Under the pieces are notes generated by a model. The model searched no databases. It had not been told where the DNA came from and saw nothing but the letters and a program-made list of their open reading frames with translations. This document shows positions 1-12,007 of a DNA stretch of 64,000 nucleotides, piece by piece. The DNA comes from Anisus vortex (taxonomy: Eukaryota > Mollusca > Gastropoda > Planorbidae). A program made the position numbers and the translations under genes. Positions within the stretch are counted from its first letter, which is position 1, and each line of letters starts with the position of its first letter. The stretch lies in assembly GCA_949126835.1 (NCBI GenBank), contig OX421496.1, positions 22,275,844-22,339,843 on the forward strand, given 5' to 3'.

Positions 1-564
1 ACATCTATTCAAGAAGGGTGGGGTGCCACGTAAGGATGAGGTGGGTGGCGAGTAACCAGTTGTCTTTATATTACCATAAAGGGAGAGGGTGTAGCATGCA
101 ATGGAAATACCGGGGAGGGATCAATTATCTCAGGGTTAACCCACCCTCTCAGAAAGGAGGATTTGGGTTACATGTCATTGGGCACAAGGACACTATTGTT
201 GTAAATACAGAGACAATTAACTTGAAAATACAAGATGGGGTCGGATATCCCTAAGTGCTAATCTAAGCAACAACAAAAAGGCGAGTAGATGTGACCGTGT
301 ATGTGGGTGAAAGAGAAAGACACACACGGGGTGGTCTACAATGATTACAAGTGATACATAACATCGTAAAAAGATACATTGGCAAAATAACATACTTTCA
401 CACGTTCCAATCAAACTGTGACACGAGGTCAAATGTCAAATTACATTCAGCCAGAATCCTGACATATAATTATCTAGGACAACCAAACGATGTGCTAGGG
501 TTAGGCTATTGAATGCTAGTCATATGATGCAGTATGTCTAAGCTATGAAATGCTACAGCGTTAC
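1..564. other. Intergenic, nothing recognised
   Basis: No gene, RNA or transposon terminus is recognised here. Short open frames exist (for example 18-254 on + and 217-432 on -), but they have no recognisable domain, no splice context and no compositional support, so they are not called as genes. Confidence 0.5.
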
Positions 565-1827
565 AGTACAGTCATATAATATTTATATAATTTTCAAATA
601 CTTTTTACAGTTTGATCATTTCAAAGTTATAAATTGTAAGCCATTTATTTTCTTATAAAATACAAAAAAACATTAGAAATATTAGCTCAAATGAAACGGG
701 CTAATTATCTCCCTTCAAATTTCAATTAAAAAATGTTTCCACATTTGATTCAATAGAGATGCCGAACAAGTTCTGTTTTGTAATATAACAAAGATTACTT
801 ATTATTATTATTTCTTTATATACATTCAACATTATGGTGTTCATAACAAGATTTAATTATTAGCGGATTAAAATAATTTACATTAAACAGTTGCAAATAA
901 ACATTAACTGCTTTAATTGTTTGTCCATTGAAGGAGTTTATATTTTATACATTAATAAGTACAGAAATTATTAATATAGTGCTATTAAATAAGTCTCTTA
1001 TATTTCTAAATTAATTATACTAATAAATTTGTTATAGAATTAATTATAGAAGATGAAAATAAAAACTCTTTTAAATGTAATTAGTCAGTATCAATTAATG
1101 AGCGGTCAAGTGTAGGTGACCTCTTTGTATGCTTACAAACAGCTTTGATGTGCGATCACATCATATGTGATATGTTCACAAGTGTAAGTTGAATCGAAAG
1201 CTGAAAGTAAAGGAGCGAATGTCAAGCAGTTAAGAATAGCAGTTGACTTTCCTAAGCAGCATCCTTACAGTTTTTTTTCCGCAAATGGGCACATTTGGAT
1301 GCCCATTTTTTTAAAGTTTAAAATTAAACTTACCATTTGAAAATCGCCAATATTCCTCCACTTAAAAAGATATCTACATCTAAGAAGTTTGTAGTAAGAT
1401 CAAACCAGTTAGGTTTGATGATGTGGTATAAAAAAATCTGTCCATCAATTTGAAAGACTTGCCTTTGATTAGAAAACTCCAATTTGAGTGCTTCGATATA
1501 CTTCTGAAAAAGCCTAACTATCTATCTTATTATTTTCTTTAATATATGAATGTACAAATAGTTAAAACGTTTTGAAATTGATTTCACGACAAGATAGGTC
1601 CAATTTCAATGCAAATCCATCGCAGTGGTCCTTGTAAATGCAAGTTTAACTGACTAAAATGTGTCAGAAACATCGGCTTCAACAGTCAGTTTTCCTCATT
1701 CAGAACCGGAAAATGTTTTTTTTTTTATTTTCAATAAATAAACACCTCTTGGGGGTCTCTCGCGTGTCATGGAAAATCGCTTTATATGCCAAGTGTGGAA
1801 CGCATACCTTTGGTTGCCGACCCCTTA
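565..1827 (+). mobile_element. Left-truncated non-autonomous hAT-like element
   Basis: This stretch aligns by eye, with gaps, to the interior and right end of the better-preserved element at 35834-37160. Shared blocks include the segment around CACATTTGATTCAATAG, the block around GGGCACATTTGGATGC, and the right terminus ending GGTTGCCGACCCC. The left terminus (CAGGGGTCGG-type) is not found, so the copy looks truncated or too diverged near 565. It has no coding capacity. The family assignment rests on the 8-bp target duplication of the sister copy, not on this one. Confidence 0.6.
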
Positions 1828-4487
1828 TTTAGAGTACATTGTGAGATTACCTAAAGACATCACAATTTTCTTTATAACTGGATGCGTCCACGCTACCAGA
1901 CAATCTTGCTTTACTTTCAGCTGAAGTTAATTTGAGTAAATAAAAAGAGATTCTCTGTATCGCTCACTTCAATATTAAAGCAGTTCACAAATATGTAATA
2001 CATTCAATGATTTTTTTTTGACAGCTTTGCATTGAAACCTTAAATTAATTTATTATTATTTAATTTGTATTATTCTTATTAATATCTGTATTACTATTAT
2101 TGTCTAGATATAATTTTTTATTGTTTGCCAATTTTCTTGTTTACTTGTTATGTATTTGACTATGCCTTTATTGTTCTTATGTACTATGTGACAAAATAAA
2201 TATTGTTCATTGTTCATTGACGAGGACTACAAGCTAAAAGAAAGTTCGGGGGGGGGGGCGGTGAGCGGAAAAAAATTGTAAAAGGGGGCGGTGAGCCGAA
2301 AAAGGTTGAGAACCTATGAGCTAATATATCAACCCATCGCAGAATAGCTCAGACATGGATGAAGTGACCCCCCCCCCCCCCGATACAGAAGATGGAAGAC
2401 GGATTTCAGCGCAAGGAGTCATCATTTGCAATATTCCTAGATTTTAAGCAGGCAAAGATCTATATATGACACGGTCCGGCGGTCGGGTCTGCGGTAGCCT
2501 ATGCTGCTGAAGCTATAGACTAGCCACTAGAGGCTGTGTGCGTGTAACTTCTATTAATAGTATTAGTAGTATTAGTACTAGATTACTGGATTAGTATTAG
2601 TAGTAGATCTAGTAGTCTTATCCGAGCGCACAGTAGCAACTCCCGGAAACGCATCTAGGAGCAAGGTCGACTGTCCCTATAGGTCGACACTTTCGTGCAC
2701 GTTAATTATATTCTTAGGATTCTCCAACGACCTGTCGGACTAACCAGGATGTTCATATCTGCTATATAGGCCCTACTTGTGATATTATGGAACACTAGGG
2801 GTGATGCTCATGCGCTCTCGATTAATCCATCCAGCGGGATTTTAGTTTAATTGATTAACTGATTTGCCAAGACTTGCATGGGGTCTTGAGATAAACTGAA
2901 TAAAAAATAGTTAACTTAAATTGCTCTTTGTTCTTGAAATAGATATAAATAGCCTTCTAAAGGTACTGATTGGACTGAAGATTGGAGACCAGGCTCTAAA
3001 GAGCGAACGAAATTTAAGCCGTTCCACTTGACAGTGACACGTATACTTTACCCAAACGTGCACGTTCGACAGAAAAAGCCTCTTCGAAGCTAAACATAGA
3101 TCTATACATTGTCAAGAGACTGGCCAGCAAGGGCTGGGAAGCAAATAGGCGAGTGTATTACGGAATCTATATATAGCCTACTTAGGAGCGGTTATAGCAG
3201 GTCACACGGTCCAACATGCAAGTCTTATAATACGCATCTAATACTGCATTTAAGGCTCTGGGCTGGTGTGTCCTCAGACTGATATATATGTGGCACTTTC
3301 AGAACATTCCCTACGGCAGTTGCGTGAAAGCAGTGCCGTTGCAATTAGGGATTTTTGGGCGGGGGGGGGGGGGGGCTTGGCCTTTTTAGGGGCCCCTGCA
3401 TTTTGACATTATGACATGAGAAAAAAAAAATTGGACACTCCTATGACACACATATTTTCTTACCTATACCTACAAGCGGTATGAATGCGCTTATAATTGA
3501 CCCACCGCCTCCCCTTTTCCTGTAAAAAAACAAAGCAGCCTGGCTGAGGGGCGATATCTACCACCCTCGCAACGGTACATTTTAACGGGCGTAACGTGTT
3601 TCATTGAGCTCACTAAAGTAGGCCTACCATGCACTAGTGGCGACGAGATGCGTGCTGGGTAAGCATAGGCTATAGATCTAAAACTTTACAGAGGGGATCG
3701 AGGGTGTATAAAGACAGGGCCATAATATGGTGCAATATTTGCATTTATGAAGCAGAGCTGGAAGCAGTGGCAGTGCCGATGCAAGGGATTTGGGGGCCCG
3801 GGGGGGGGGGGGCTTGGCCTAATTAGGGGCCCCTGCATTTTGACATTCGACATTTTAAGATGAGAAAAAACAATTCGGACACTCTTTTGGCCCTCAAGTA
3901 GGGGCCCGGGGGGACTTTCGAATTTGAACCACCTTTCCCCCCCTTCTAGCTACGCCACTGAGCAGTGGCGTATTTACTTTTAGGCATGTTCCACATGTTC
4001 AATTAGAACAGGGGCCCCCACACATCAAAAAAGAAATTATAAAATTTTCGTTGAAAATGTAGGCCTACAATAAATTTCTTTATTCCCTTACATTTTTAAC
4101 GCTCCAGTCCATACCAAGCTAAGCGCAACATAACATTTATAATTTTACAGATTGTAACATTAATTAACGGCACTTTTAAAAATGTAGATTATAGACATTA
4201 TGGGGCTACAATGATGAATTTCATTTCTCTACAATCGTACGCTGATAACTTTTTATTTTATCAAATTTTTACTACTTTCTTAAAAATTAAAAAGAGTTGA
4301 CATTTAGCCTAATGGATAAAGAGCTAATTTGGCAACACTTATATAGAAAGCAAATTTAGGTTATCAAGAAACGAAAAAAGAAATACAAAACATAGACACA
4401 TGCTTTTTAATGGAATTGACCTTTTCAGAACAAACCAGTTGTAACTAAGAAGCTATTTGGTCTCACTCTGTAATTTTATTTAATACA
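1828..4487. other. Repeat-rich intergenic region upstream of CHCHD4
   Basis: No gene is supported. The stretch contains homopolymer G and C runs (about 2250, 2370, 3360 and 3800), a small cluster of AGT/TAG repeats near 2550-2610, and a duplicated dispersed repeat described separately. The last few hundred bases before 4488 presumably include the CHCHD4 promoter and 5' UTR, but no specific core promoter motif was identified. Confidence 0.5.
3330..3962 (+). repeat. Two copies of a G-run-containing dispersed repeat
   Basis: Two related blocks (about 3330-3480 and 3764-3962) share GCAGTGCCG..GCAA, a long G run, CTTGGCCT..TAGGGGCCCC and TGCATTTTGACAT followed by an A-rich stretch and GGACACTC. 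The second copy starts CAGTGGC and ends GCTACGCCACTG, so its ends are roughly inverted, as expected of a small TIR element. No target duplication was seen, and the class is uncertain. Confidence 0.45.
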
Positions 4488-7400
4488 ATGTCGTATTGTA
4501 AGGAATATGGTAAGTACTTGTTAAACTTTAAATACAAACTATGCTAGATAATATCCGTAAAAAAATTAACACAAGTCAAATTATAGGCTGGCTAAATGAA
4601 CTAAGTCTTAGTAAGTTTAGTCTAAGTCTACTCTAAGTCGACTAAGAGTAGGCCTGCCTAAAACAATTTTAAAAAGTAAAATGTCAACATTTCATCAGCC
4701 TACCTGCCTAACTTTTAAATTTTATACTACTTTTACAAATCCTATTTCTATTCGACAATAGTACTTGCAAAACAATAGGGATAGGCACAATCAATGAATA
4801 TTATTATTACCCGAATTTAATAATAATTATAATGAATTATGCAGTCAGAATGATTAATGATTGGAATGTAAGTAATGTAGGCCTTGCCTTATCACTTATC
4901 ATGCCAATCATGCCCTTATCTTATCGCCTTGGCTTAATCCTTATCAATTTCAATCTCTTTGAATTTGAATACTTTAACTTAACTTTATTACCTTAAGTTA
5001 TTAAATTATATCTCATTTGACTTGTTTCCTTTGCCGCTTTGCCATCCATCGCCATCCTGATCCTGCCTAAATCCTGGAATTTATTACCCTATCAGTATCA
5101 GTATCAGTGGCAGATATTGAGTCTCTTGATACTTAAAATAAATTGAACTAAGTTGTATTTTAAGTGATTAGCCTAACTACTGAATTGAAAGCCGAATTAA
5201 ATGAGATTAATTTTGTGTCCCGTTTTTTTCTGTGCGGGTGTGTGTAGGCTGTAGGCTACATACGTCTACGTGTGTTGTTCTCTTATCCAATGAATCAATG
5301 ATTGATAGATTTTAAAACAAATTAAATTATAGGGTCTACCATTTTGTTAGGAAATGAATTTTGCATAAGAAAAATATAATCAAATTTAGTTTGTTGGTTT
5401 AGACAATTAATCAATAAGGATGTTAAAATGTGCTTTTTAAATGAAAAATTAGAAAAATATTTGACACTTTACTTCATTACTTCATATTTCTTTTTTTTCT
5501 AAATGAATTTAGGCCTATATAGATCATAATTATTATAAAGTACAAAATAAAGTAGCCTATATTGCCTATATCCAAAAACGAACATTATAATAAATCTAAG
5601 TTGAAATGAATTGAGTGGTACTTACACAAACAAGATAGCCTAATGTTATCAATTGAACATTTTTCTGAAAACTGGAAAAAAACTAATTCTGCTTATTTTT
5701 ACCAAAATTTAAGAAACTAAGAATGTTTATATATGCTTTAAAATTGAAAACAGGTTAGATCTAGTAATTAAACTTCCTGACGAATTTAAAGAAAAAAAAG
5801 CAAAAATCTTAGCTTTAAAACACATTGAAATAAACTTGGTGCTGTCAGCGGATTGCGGTACAGAATGAACTACTTGCTTCGGCACTCCCAGCTGATTACC
5901 ATAGTTAATCAGTTAAACTGATATGACTGATGAGATGATGAAATGGTGCATAATCATATCATTGTTGATGTGATGATGATCATGTATGTCATATTTCTGA
6001 CAATGACTTCTGCTAAGCTTGGGGCTTGGACTTGGTAAATACCATCTTGCCTAACAAATGCACAATCTTAATAATATTTTTAAATATTGTCAATACTATA
6101 CATTTCTAGCCACTTAGACTAAACTAAAAGTAAAATTAGGCCCTAACATACACAGACTATGTAGTGAATTATCTTGAATATCTTGTAAGGCTAGGCACTA
6201 GATAGGCTCCCATAAAGTGGCATAGAGACATTCCTTTTATAGTATAATGAAGATAATGTGAAGGACCAGTGAATGTAACATAATTATTTTCTAGGCCCTG
6301 GTCTGCTGATCTCTTATTTGAGTCTCGTCTTGCATTTTGATTAGCCTAGTGCTTTAAATGTATGTTAGTCTGATGATGGTTTTCCAGGTTTGATCAGACA
6401 AAGGCATATCTGGGTGCCACCCTATATAAAAGAATTTATATGCGCTAGATTAAGAAAAGTGTATTCATCTTTATTTCTTTTTGAATACTTTAATAAATTA
6501 TTGAGCTATTACTGTTAAATTTAGAAGTTATTGCATTATACTGTATGACTGGATGTATTATTTTAATGATTATTACTACTTAGTGTTTTAGGCCTACCAG
6601 TTTTACTTTTCTTTCTTTTAAAGTTTCTTTTTTTAAAAGTATTGTTGTAAACATCTAGTAAAACAATGATACATTTGCTTTTTCTAGGAAAAGACCAGGT
6701 GATTTTTGCCACAAAAGATGAATTAGATGAACCATCTAGTGCAATAATCAATTTGGAAGAAGATGAAGAAGACCATCCACCAGGCAAGTGATTCATTTAC
6801 AATTTTGTAAAAAGTACAATGAAAAAGTTTTTTTTTAAAAGTAAATACTAAGGTAAAGATAAGAAAGAAATGAGTAGGAGGGTGCAAGGATGCTGTGCAT
6901 ACTATAGTAAAAACTTGAATCTATCCAGAACTTAAAAAGAAATTCTAACACCAATCAATAAACAATTTATGTTCATATCAGTTTTTTTTAAATCATTATC
7001 AATATATATATATAATTACTATTGGTTTGTTTATATTTATGTTTTTATATATTATAAATATATATGTACATGTTCTCTATAGACTCATAGGCTGTTTAAC
7101 TGATTGGGACAAAAGTTGAATAAAAAAATAGAAAACGTCCTCCAAAAGAAATTTATATTTTATCACATATAATCATGAATGTATTGATTTTACCCAACTA
7201 TGCAAATATTGGATAGTCGTAATCAGTAGATCAATTTAGCTTTGATGCAGAGGCATTGATAAAATCAATTCATAATGTACATGAAAAAAAAAAACGATAT
7301 TTGTAAATTTAATATATATCTTTTTGTGTTGTTTTTTTCGAGCTTATAACTGATGGTATGAGTGTTACTTACTTACTTACTTACGCCTACTACCCCTCTC

Positions 7401-10400
7401 GGGGCATAGGCCACCAACAAGGGCTCTCCAGCCATCCCGGTCCCGAGCGAGTCTTTCCAACTGTCCCCATGAATGGCCTGTTCTCTTGACGTCTGCATCC
7501 AGGTCTCGGCGCCAGCTGTTACGGGGTCGGCCTCTCTTCCTCTTTCCTTGGGGGTTCCATGATAAGGACTGTCTGGTGATGTTGGATGCTGGTTTTCGGA
7601 GTGTGTGCTCCAACCATCTCCATCTTTTTTGCATGATCTCCAGATCGGCTGCCTGTTGCCCTGTGCGACTCCAGAGCTCATCGTTACTGATCATGTCTGG
7701 CCAGCGTATATGCATAATCCTCCTGAGACATGAGTTTATGAAAGTCTGGATCTTCTTGGTGTTAGTAGCTGTGGTCCTCCAAGTCTCTGCACCATAGAGT
7801 AAGACAGACTTCACGTTTGAGTTGAAGATCTTGAACTTTGTTTTCAGGGATATTTCTCTTGAGCTCCAGATATTCTTAAGTTGGAGGAAGGCTGTCCTGG
7901 CCTTGCCAACTCTTGCCCTTACATCGGCATCGGATCCACCCTTCTTATTGACGATGCTGCCTAGATAGGTGAATTCTTCAGTTTCCTCTAGCGCTTCACC
8001 ATTGAGAGTGATAGGCGATGTGTTTTCTGCGTTGACCTTAAGGAACTTGGTCTTCCCTTTGTGTATGTTGAGGCCAAGGCGAGTGGAGTTTTCCGTCACA
8101 ATGTTGGTCTTTTCCTGCATCTGTTGCTGAGTATGTGCGAGTAGTGCCAGGTCATCCGCGAAATCTAGATCGTCTAGTTGTGACCATAACGTCCACTGGA
8201 TGCCATTACGCTTATCCGATGTTGATGTCTTCATTACCCAGTCTATCGCTAGCAGAAACAGAAATGGCGACAGTAAACAGCCTTGTCTCACTCCCGTCCG
8301 TACTTGGAATGCCTCTGTTGGGTGGCCTCTGTGGATCACTCTGCATTTCAATCCTTCATAAGAGTTCTTAATTATAGAGGTAATTTTTGTAGGGACCCCA
8401 TAGTGTCTTAGCAGCTTCCAAAGTGATTCCCTGTCTACGCTGTCAAAAGCCTTTTCATAGTCAATAAAGTTGACATATAGGGGGGAATTCCACTCGAGCG
8501 ACTGCTCCAGGATGATGCGCAGTGTAGCTATTTGGTCAGTGCAGGATCTATCCTTGCGGAAACCAGCTTGCTGATCTCGCAGCTTCGTATCAACAGCAGC
8601 CTGCATTCTGCCAAGCAGAATCCTGTTGAACACCTTTCCTGGGATTGATAGTAGGGTAATTCCTCTATAGTTAGAGCAGGTGCTCAAGTTTCCTTTCTTA
8701 GGGAGTTTAATGAGTAGTCCCTCTTTCCACTCTGTTGGGACTTGCTCCTCTTCCCAGATCTTTTGGAAGAGGGGGTGTAAGAGCTCTACTGTAGTCTCCA
8801 CGTCCGCTTTCAGTGCCTCCGCAGGGATATCATCTGGTCCAGGTGCTTTTCCGCTTTTAAGCTTCTTGATGGCTTGGCGTATTTCTTCCTTTGTAGGTGC
8901 ATTGCAGTCTATCAGGAGGTCTATGTCTGCCGGCTGGATATCAGGTGGGTCTGGTGGAGCTGGCCTGTTGAGTAGCTCTTCAAAGTATTCCACCCATCTT
9001 CTCTTTTGTCCTTCGTCATCGATTATCTGCTTTCCTTCTTTATCTTTCACCGGTCTTTCAGGTTTACTAAACTTTCCAGATAACTTCTTGGTGATGGTAT
9101 ACAAGTCTTTCATATTTCCATTTCTGGCTGCTTCCTCCGCTTCTGCAGCTAGAGCATCTGCATAATTCTTTTTGTCGGCTTTGATGCTCTTCTTTACACT
9201 CTTGTTTGCTTGTGTGTATTGTTCCTGTGCCTTGGCCTTCTCTGCACGTGTCCGGCTGCTATTTAGTACTGCCTTCATTTCTCTTCTCTGTTCTATTTTC
9301 TTCAAAGAGACCGTTGAGATCCATTCCTTGTGGTTGCGTTTCTGTGGGCCCAATACTTCTTGACAAACTGTCTTTATTGTTGTTTCCACTATCCTCCACT
9401 CCTTGTCTATTGTTGCTTCCTCTTCATCAATTATTTCTTGCAGGACTTGGAATTTGTTTGCAAGTGCCAGCTTGAATTCCTGGCATTTGGTTGGGTCTCT
9501 GAGAAGTATTGTGTTGAACTTCTTTCGCTGGTTTAATTCTACTGCCCAATTCCTTTTAAGTTTAAGCTTGACACGTGCAACAAGAAGGTGGTGGTCTGAA
9601 GCCACGTCCGCTCCTCTTCTAACACGTACATCTTGCAGGGACCTCCGGAACTTCTTGGAAATGCATATATGGTCTATCTGGTTTCCGGTGTGGAGGTCTG
9701 GTGAGAGCCAGGTGACTTTGTGTATCTTTCTATGGGGGAAGATGCTACCGCCGATGACAAGGCTGTTTGCAGCACACAGATCTACAAACCTCTCTCCATT
9801 GTCACTCATCTCTCCCAACCCCTCTCGACCCATAACCTCTTCGTAACCAGTGTTGTCATCTCCTATTTTAGCGTTAAGGTCTCCAATCAACATGGTTATG
9901 TCTCTGCTAGGAAACCTCTGAATGATGCTCTGCAGCCTACCGTAAAATTCATCTTTCGTACAGTCTTCACTATCGTTAGTAGGGGCATAGCACTGAACGA
10001 GATTCATGTTGATCTTTTTCCTCTTTGTTCTGAAAGACGCAGTGATGACTCTTGGACCATGGTATGAGTGTAATGGTGACTAAATGATTGTTTTTTTTTA
10101 TGTCCGAAAAGCTCTAATAATGTTTTTTAAAATGCATTCAGACTGCCTAAGTGTGAAAATTCCTATTTCACTTCAATTACAAACTAAAACTGATTGCTCT
10201 AGGTAAACGGAGGACGGCATCCAGTAAATTGTAGTCCTATAGTTAGATAAGAATTTTATACTCTATTACTATTACCACCAGCACTTCAAGGGTGACCAAA
10301 TAAAAATTACATACATTTCTATAGTCTTGATTGTTCCCAGAAAATTTAATTGACCTGTAATTAATTACACTTTTACGAACAAACTTATAGTAGGTATATA

Positions 10401-10936
10401 AAACATAGAATACCGTAAGATAGAATAAAGATAAAACAAAAATAAAATTAAAACAGGTTGAAGTTGAAGTCATTCATTTCTCCGTCATTTTGACGGGTAT
10501 AGAAACTAGTTTTTAATATTTTGGTTGTTAGTTTAAATTTATGAAACTTAGAAATTATTAATATAAAGTTCTATCTTTTTGTTTTTCAGGTCTTATTCTG
10601 CCAAATGGAGACATCAACTGGGAATGTCCATGTTTAGGAGGGATGGCCAGTGGTCCATGTGGTGTAGAATTCAGAAATGCTTTCTCATGTTTTCATTATA
10701 GCAAAGCAGAACCAAAAGGCTCTGACTGTTATGAAGCTTTTTTAACAATGCAGGAATGCATGAGTCACTTCCCAGAAGTGTATCCACCAGCCAAAGAGAG
10801 GCCAGAATCCGATGAACTCTCGCAGCTGACGGGAGAAAGCAATGATCTTGGAGGACTAGTAGAGCTTGAAGACGATCTCAGTTTGAAAAAAGAGTCTCAA
10901 AGTTCTCACATGGATAATGATTCGGCACAGAAATAA
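4488..10936 (+). CDS. CHCHD4: CHCHD4 / MIA40, mitochondrial intermembrane-space import oxidoreductase (3 exons)
   Basis: Coding exons: 4488-4509, 6688-6783 and 10590-10936 (stop 10934-10936); 465 nt, 154 aa. MIA40 traps cysteine-rich precursors in the mitochondrial intermembrane space by disulfide relay and passes electrons to ALR/Erv1. The protein starts [14 protein letters not shown], matching the family's short N-terminus, and continues with an acidic stretch and [18 protein letters not shown]. That segment carries the redox CPC motif. Twin CX9C motifs follow (PC-x9-SC and DC-x9-EC), and the tail is acidic and polar as in animal homologues (human 142 aa). Exon 1 was chosen because MSYC precedes a GTAAGT donor in the correct phase. 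Intron 2 uses a GC donor (6784-6785, CAG|GCAAGT); no GT donor there preserves frame. Intron 2 also contains a Helitron-like element split by an RTE-like insertion. Family identity is secure; exon 1 is slightly less so. Confidence 0.93.
7366..10058 (-). mobile_element. RTE-like non-LTR retrotransposon, 5'-truncated, with 13-bp target duplication
   Basis: The element is flanked by identical 13-bp direct repeats ATGGTATGAGTGT at 7353-7365 and 10059-10071. It lies antisense to CHCHD4. The 3' end (low coordinates) is a short tetranucleotide tail, (TAAG)n, rather than poly(A), and the ORF stop overlaps the tail. Short tandem 3' tails and a very short 3' UTR are typical of the RTE superfamily. The 5' end is cut inside the endonuclease domain, the usual result of aborted reverse transcription. 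The clade was assigned from recalled RT similarity and not confirmed. Confidence 0.85.
7377..10058 (-). pseudogene. Endonuclease/reverse transcriptase ORF of the RTE-like element (N-terminus missing)
   Basis: The frame is open from the truncation junction (10058) to a TAA at 7377-7379, about 893 codons with no internal stop; the first in-frame ATG is at 10007. Counting from that Met, the C-terminal half of an APE-type endonuclease comes first (GDLNAKIG near residue 42, IDH near 111, SDH at 137-139). The reverse transcriptase follows ([37 protein letters not shown] near residue 613, FTYLGS). A basic C-terminal region containing [15 protein letters not shown] closes the protein. The N-terminal endonuclease catalytic residues lie in the lost 5' part, so this copy cannot encode a complete enzyme. 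Lack of decay suggests a recent insertion. Confidence 0.9.
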
Positions 10937-11072
10937 ATGAGCTGACATTATTGTATATGTTTACAGATTCACTTGGTTTGATAGTCCACCATGAGCGGAG
11001 CCAACAAATGTATTTCATGGACATGTGTTTCTAAACAAATTTATATCATCAATGGTACTTTTAATTACGTAT

Positions 11073-11075
<3 letters not shown>

Positions 11076-11102
<27 letters not shown>
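11076..11102. repeat. (TA)n microsatellite
   Basis: A run of about 13 TA units lies 140 bases after the CHCHD4 stop codon, within the presumed 3' UTR. It accounts for the Tyr/Ile-rich short open frames on both strands at this place. Confidence 0.9.
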
Positions 11103-11110
<8 letters not shown>

Positions 11111-11170
11111 GACAGGACCACTGATAATTTCTTATCTCATTTTCAATCAAGTGGAGTCTCAGTTTTGTAA

Positions 11171-11176
11171 AATAAA
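11171..11176 (+). promoter_or_regulatory. Candidate polyadenylation signal of CHCHD4
   Basis: AATAAA lies about 235 bases after the CHCHD4 stop. A second possible site lies near 11390. Neither can be confirmed without transcript ends. Confidence 0.4.
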
Positions 11177-11808
11177 ACTGCGAAGTTGTTTTAATATCAC
11201 ATTGTCCATTGTACTTGCAGGAGGAATGAGTTGAACCAAGAGCCAAATATTTGTACATGTTAAAAGTTCTGTTTTACTGTTAGTGTTAGCAGTGTTGATT
11301 AGTGTTATGTTGAAGATTTTTAAAGTAGTTACATGCTTGTTGGTTTTTATTCTTTCATATTTGGGTTTATTTTTGTTTCATTTCAAACAAATAAACTTAA
11401 TAGAGTACACATTTGTTTTTATGTTTTCTTACTATGCAAATTTGTTTATGCCAATGTTAAGTAGTACAATTCTTGATACAAATACAGTTGTCTCTCCACT
11501 GTTGGCAGGGCCGTATTAAGGTATGTGGGGGCCTTGCACCTGCCTTCTGGCATTGCTGTGTTAGCCTGTGTACAGTGTTGCTGATGCTGACTGATAACCA
11601 GTAACCCACTCTGTCTGACTTTGCCAATTTGGCAAGCAAGTTAGCATTTCACTTTATTTAACTTCAGCTGCTTGTTGAACATACATGTAGGCCTACAGTG
11701 TGTCAGTTAACAATTAAATCTGATTTCTTATTCACATTATTTGTTGCAGTATTTGCTAGTTCCGTTCATACTCATACTATCTGTTGTTTCTGACAATAAT
11801 AATATTGC

Positions 11809-12007
11809 CAGGATTTATACCTGGGTCTTTATAGTTTTTTATTGGTTTACCCAGCTCTAATGGGTACCTGGCATTAGTTTGGGAAAAGTAAAGGCGACTG
11901 GGCATTGTTCTGGCCACACATCCCCTTGTATGCCATGGCCACAGAAACTAGTGAACACTACTTCACCAGCCCAATGATCAGTTTGATCCAAAGGGTGTTA
12001 CTTTACA
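11809..12007 (+). mobile_element. tRNA-derived SINE (family 1), 5'-truncated copy
   Basis: This carries the body and 3' part of the SINE seen in full at 13499-13778 and 60751-61010. Shared blocks are CCCAGCTCTAATGGGTACCTGGCATTAGTTTG, then GTAAAGGCG.CTGGGCATTG, CCATGGCCACAGAAACTAGTGAAC, and the ACTTTAC end. (The first block is given only to fix the position of the body at about 11857-11888.) The tRNA-like head is missing. It lies between CHCHD4 and TMEM192. Confidence 0.7.

Larger units (their letters stand above)
6999..10509 (+). mobile_element. Helitron-like non-autonomous element, interrupted by an RTE-like insertion
   Basis: The two halves (6999 to about 7365 and 10072-10509) together resemble the intact copy at 19178-20263. 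Both copies begin TCAATAT after an A. Both end with a perfect hairpin CCGTCA-TTT-TGACGG, a short spacer and CTAG, followed by T. A 5' TC, a 3' hairpin then CTRR, and insertion between A and T are the hallmarks of Helitrons. Without the 2.7-kb retrotransposon and its duplicated target the copy would be about 0.8 kb. No Rep/helicase coding is present, so it is non-autonomous. It lies in CHCHD4 intron 2. Confidence 0.6.

Noticed and set aside
18..254. A 78-residue open frame at the left edge
   Set aside because: No recognisable family, no splice context and no downstream gene structure. Chance occurrence is more likely.
8680..9846. Several open frames on the + strand inside 7377-10007
   Set aside because: They are shadows of the intact - strand retrotransposon frame and have no recognisable domains of their own.
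11025..11258. Open frames with an YIYIYI run
   Set aside because: They arise from the (TA)n microsatellite in the presumed CHCHD4 3' UTR.
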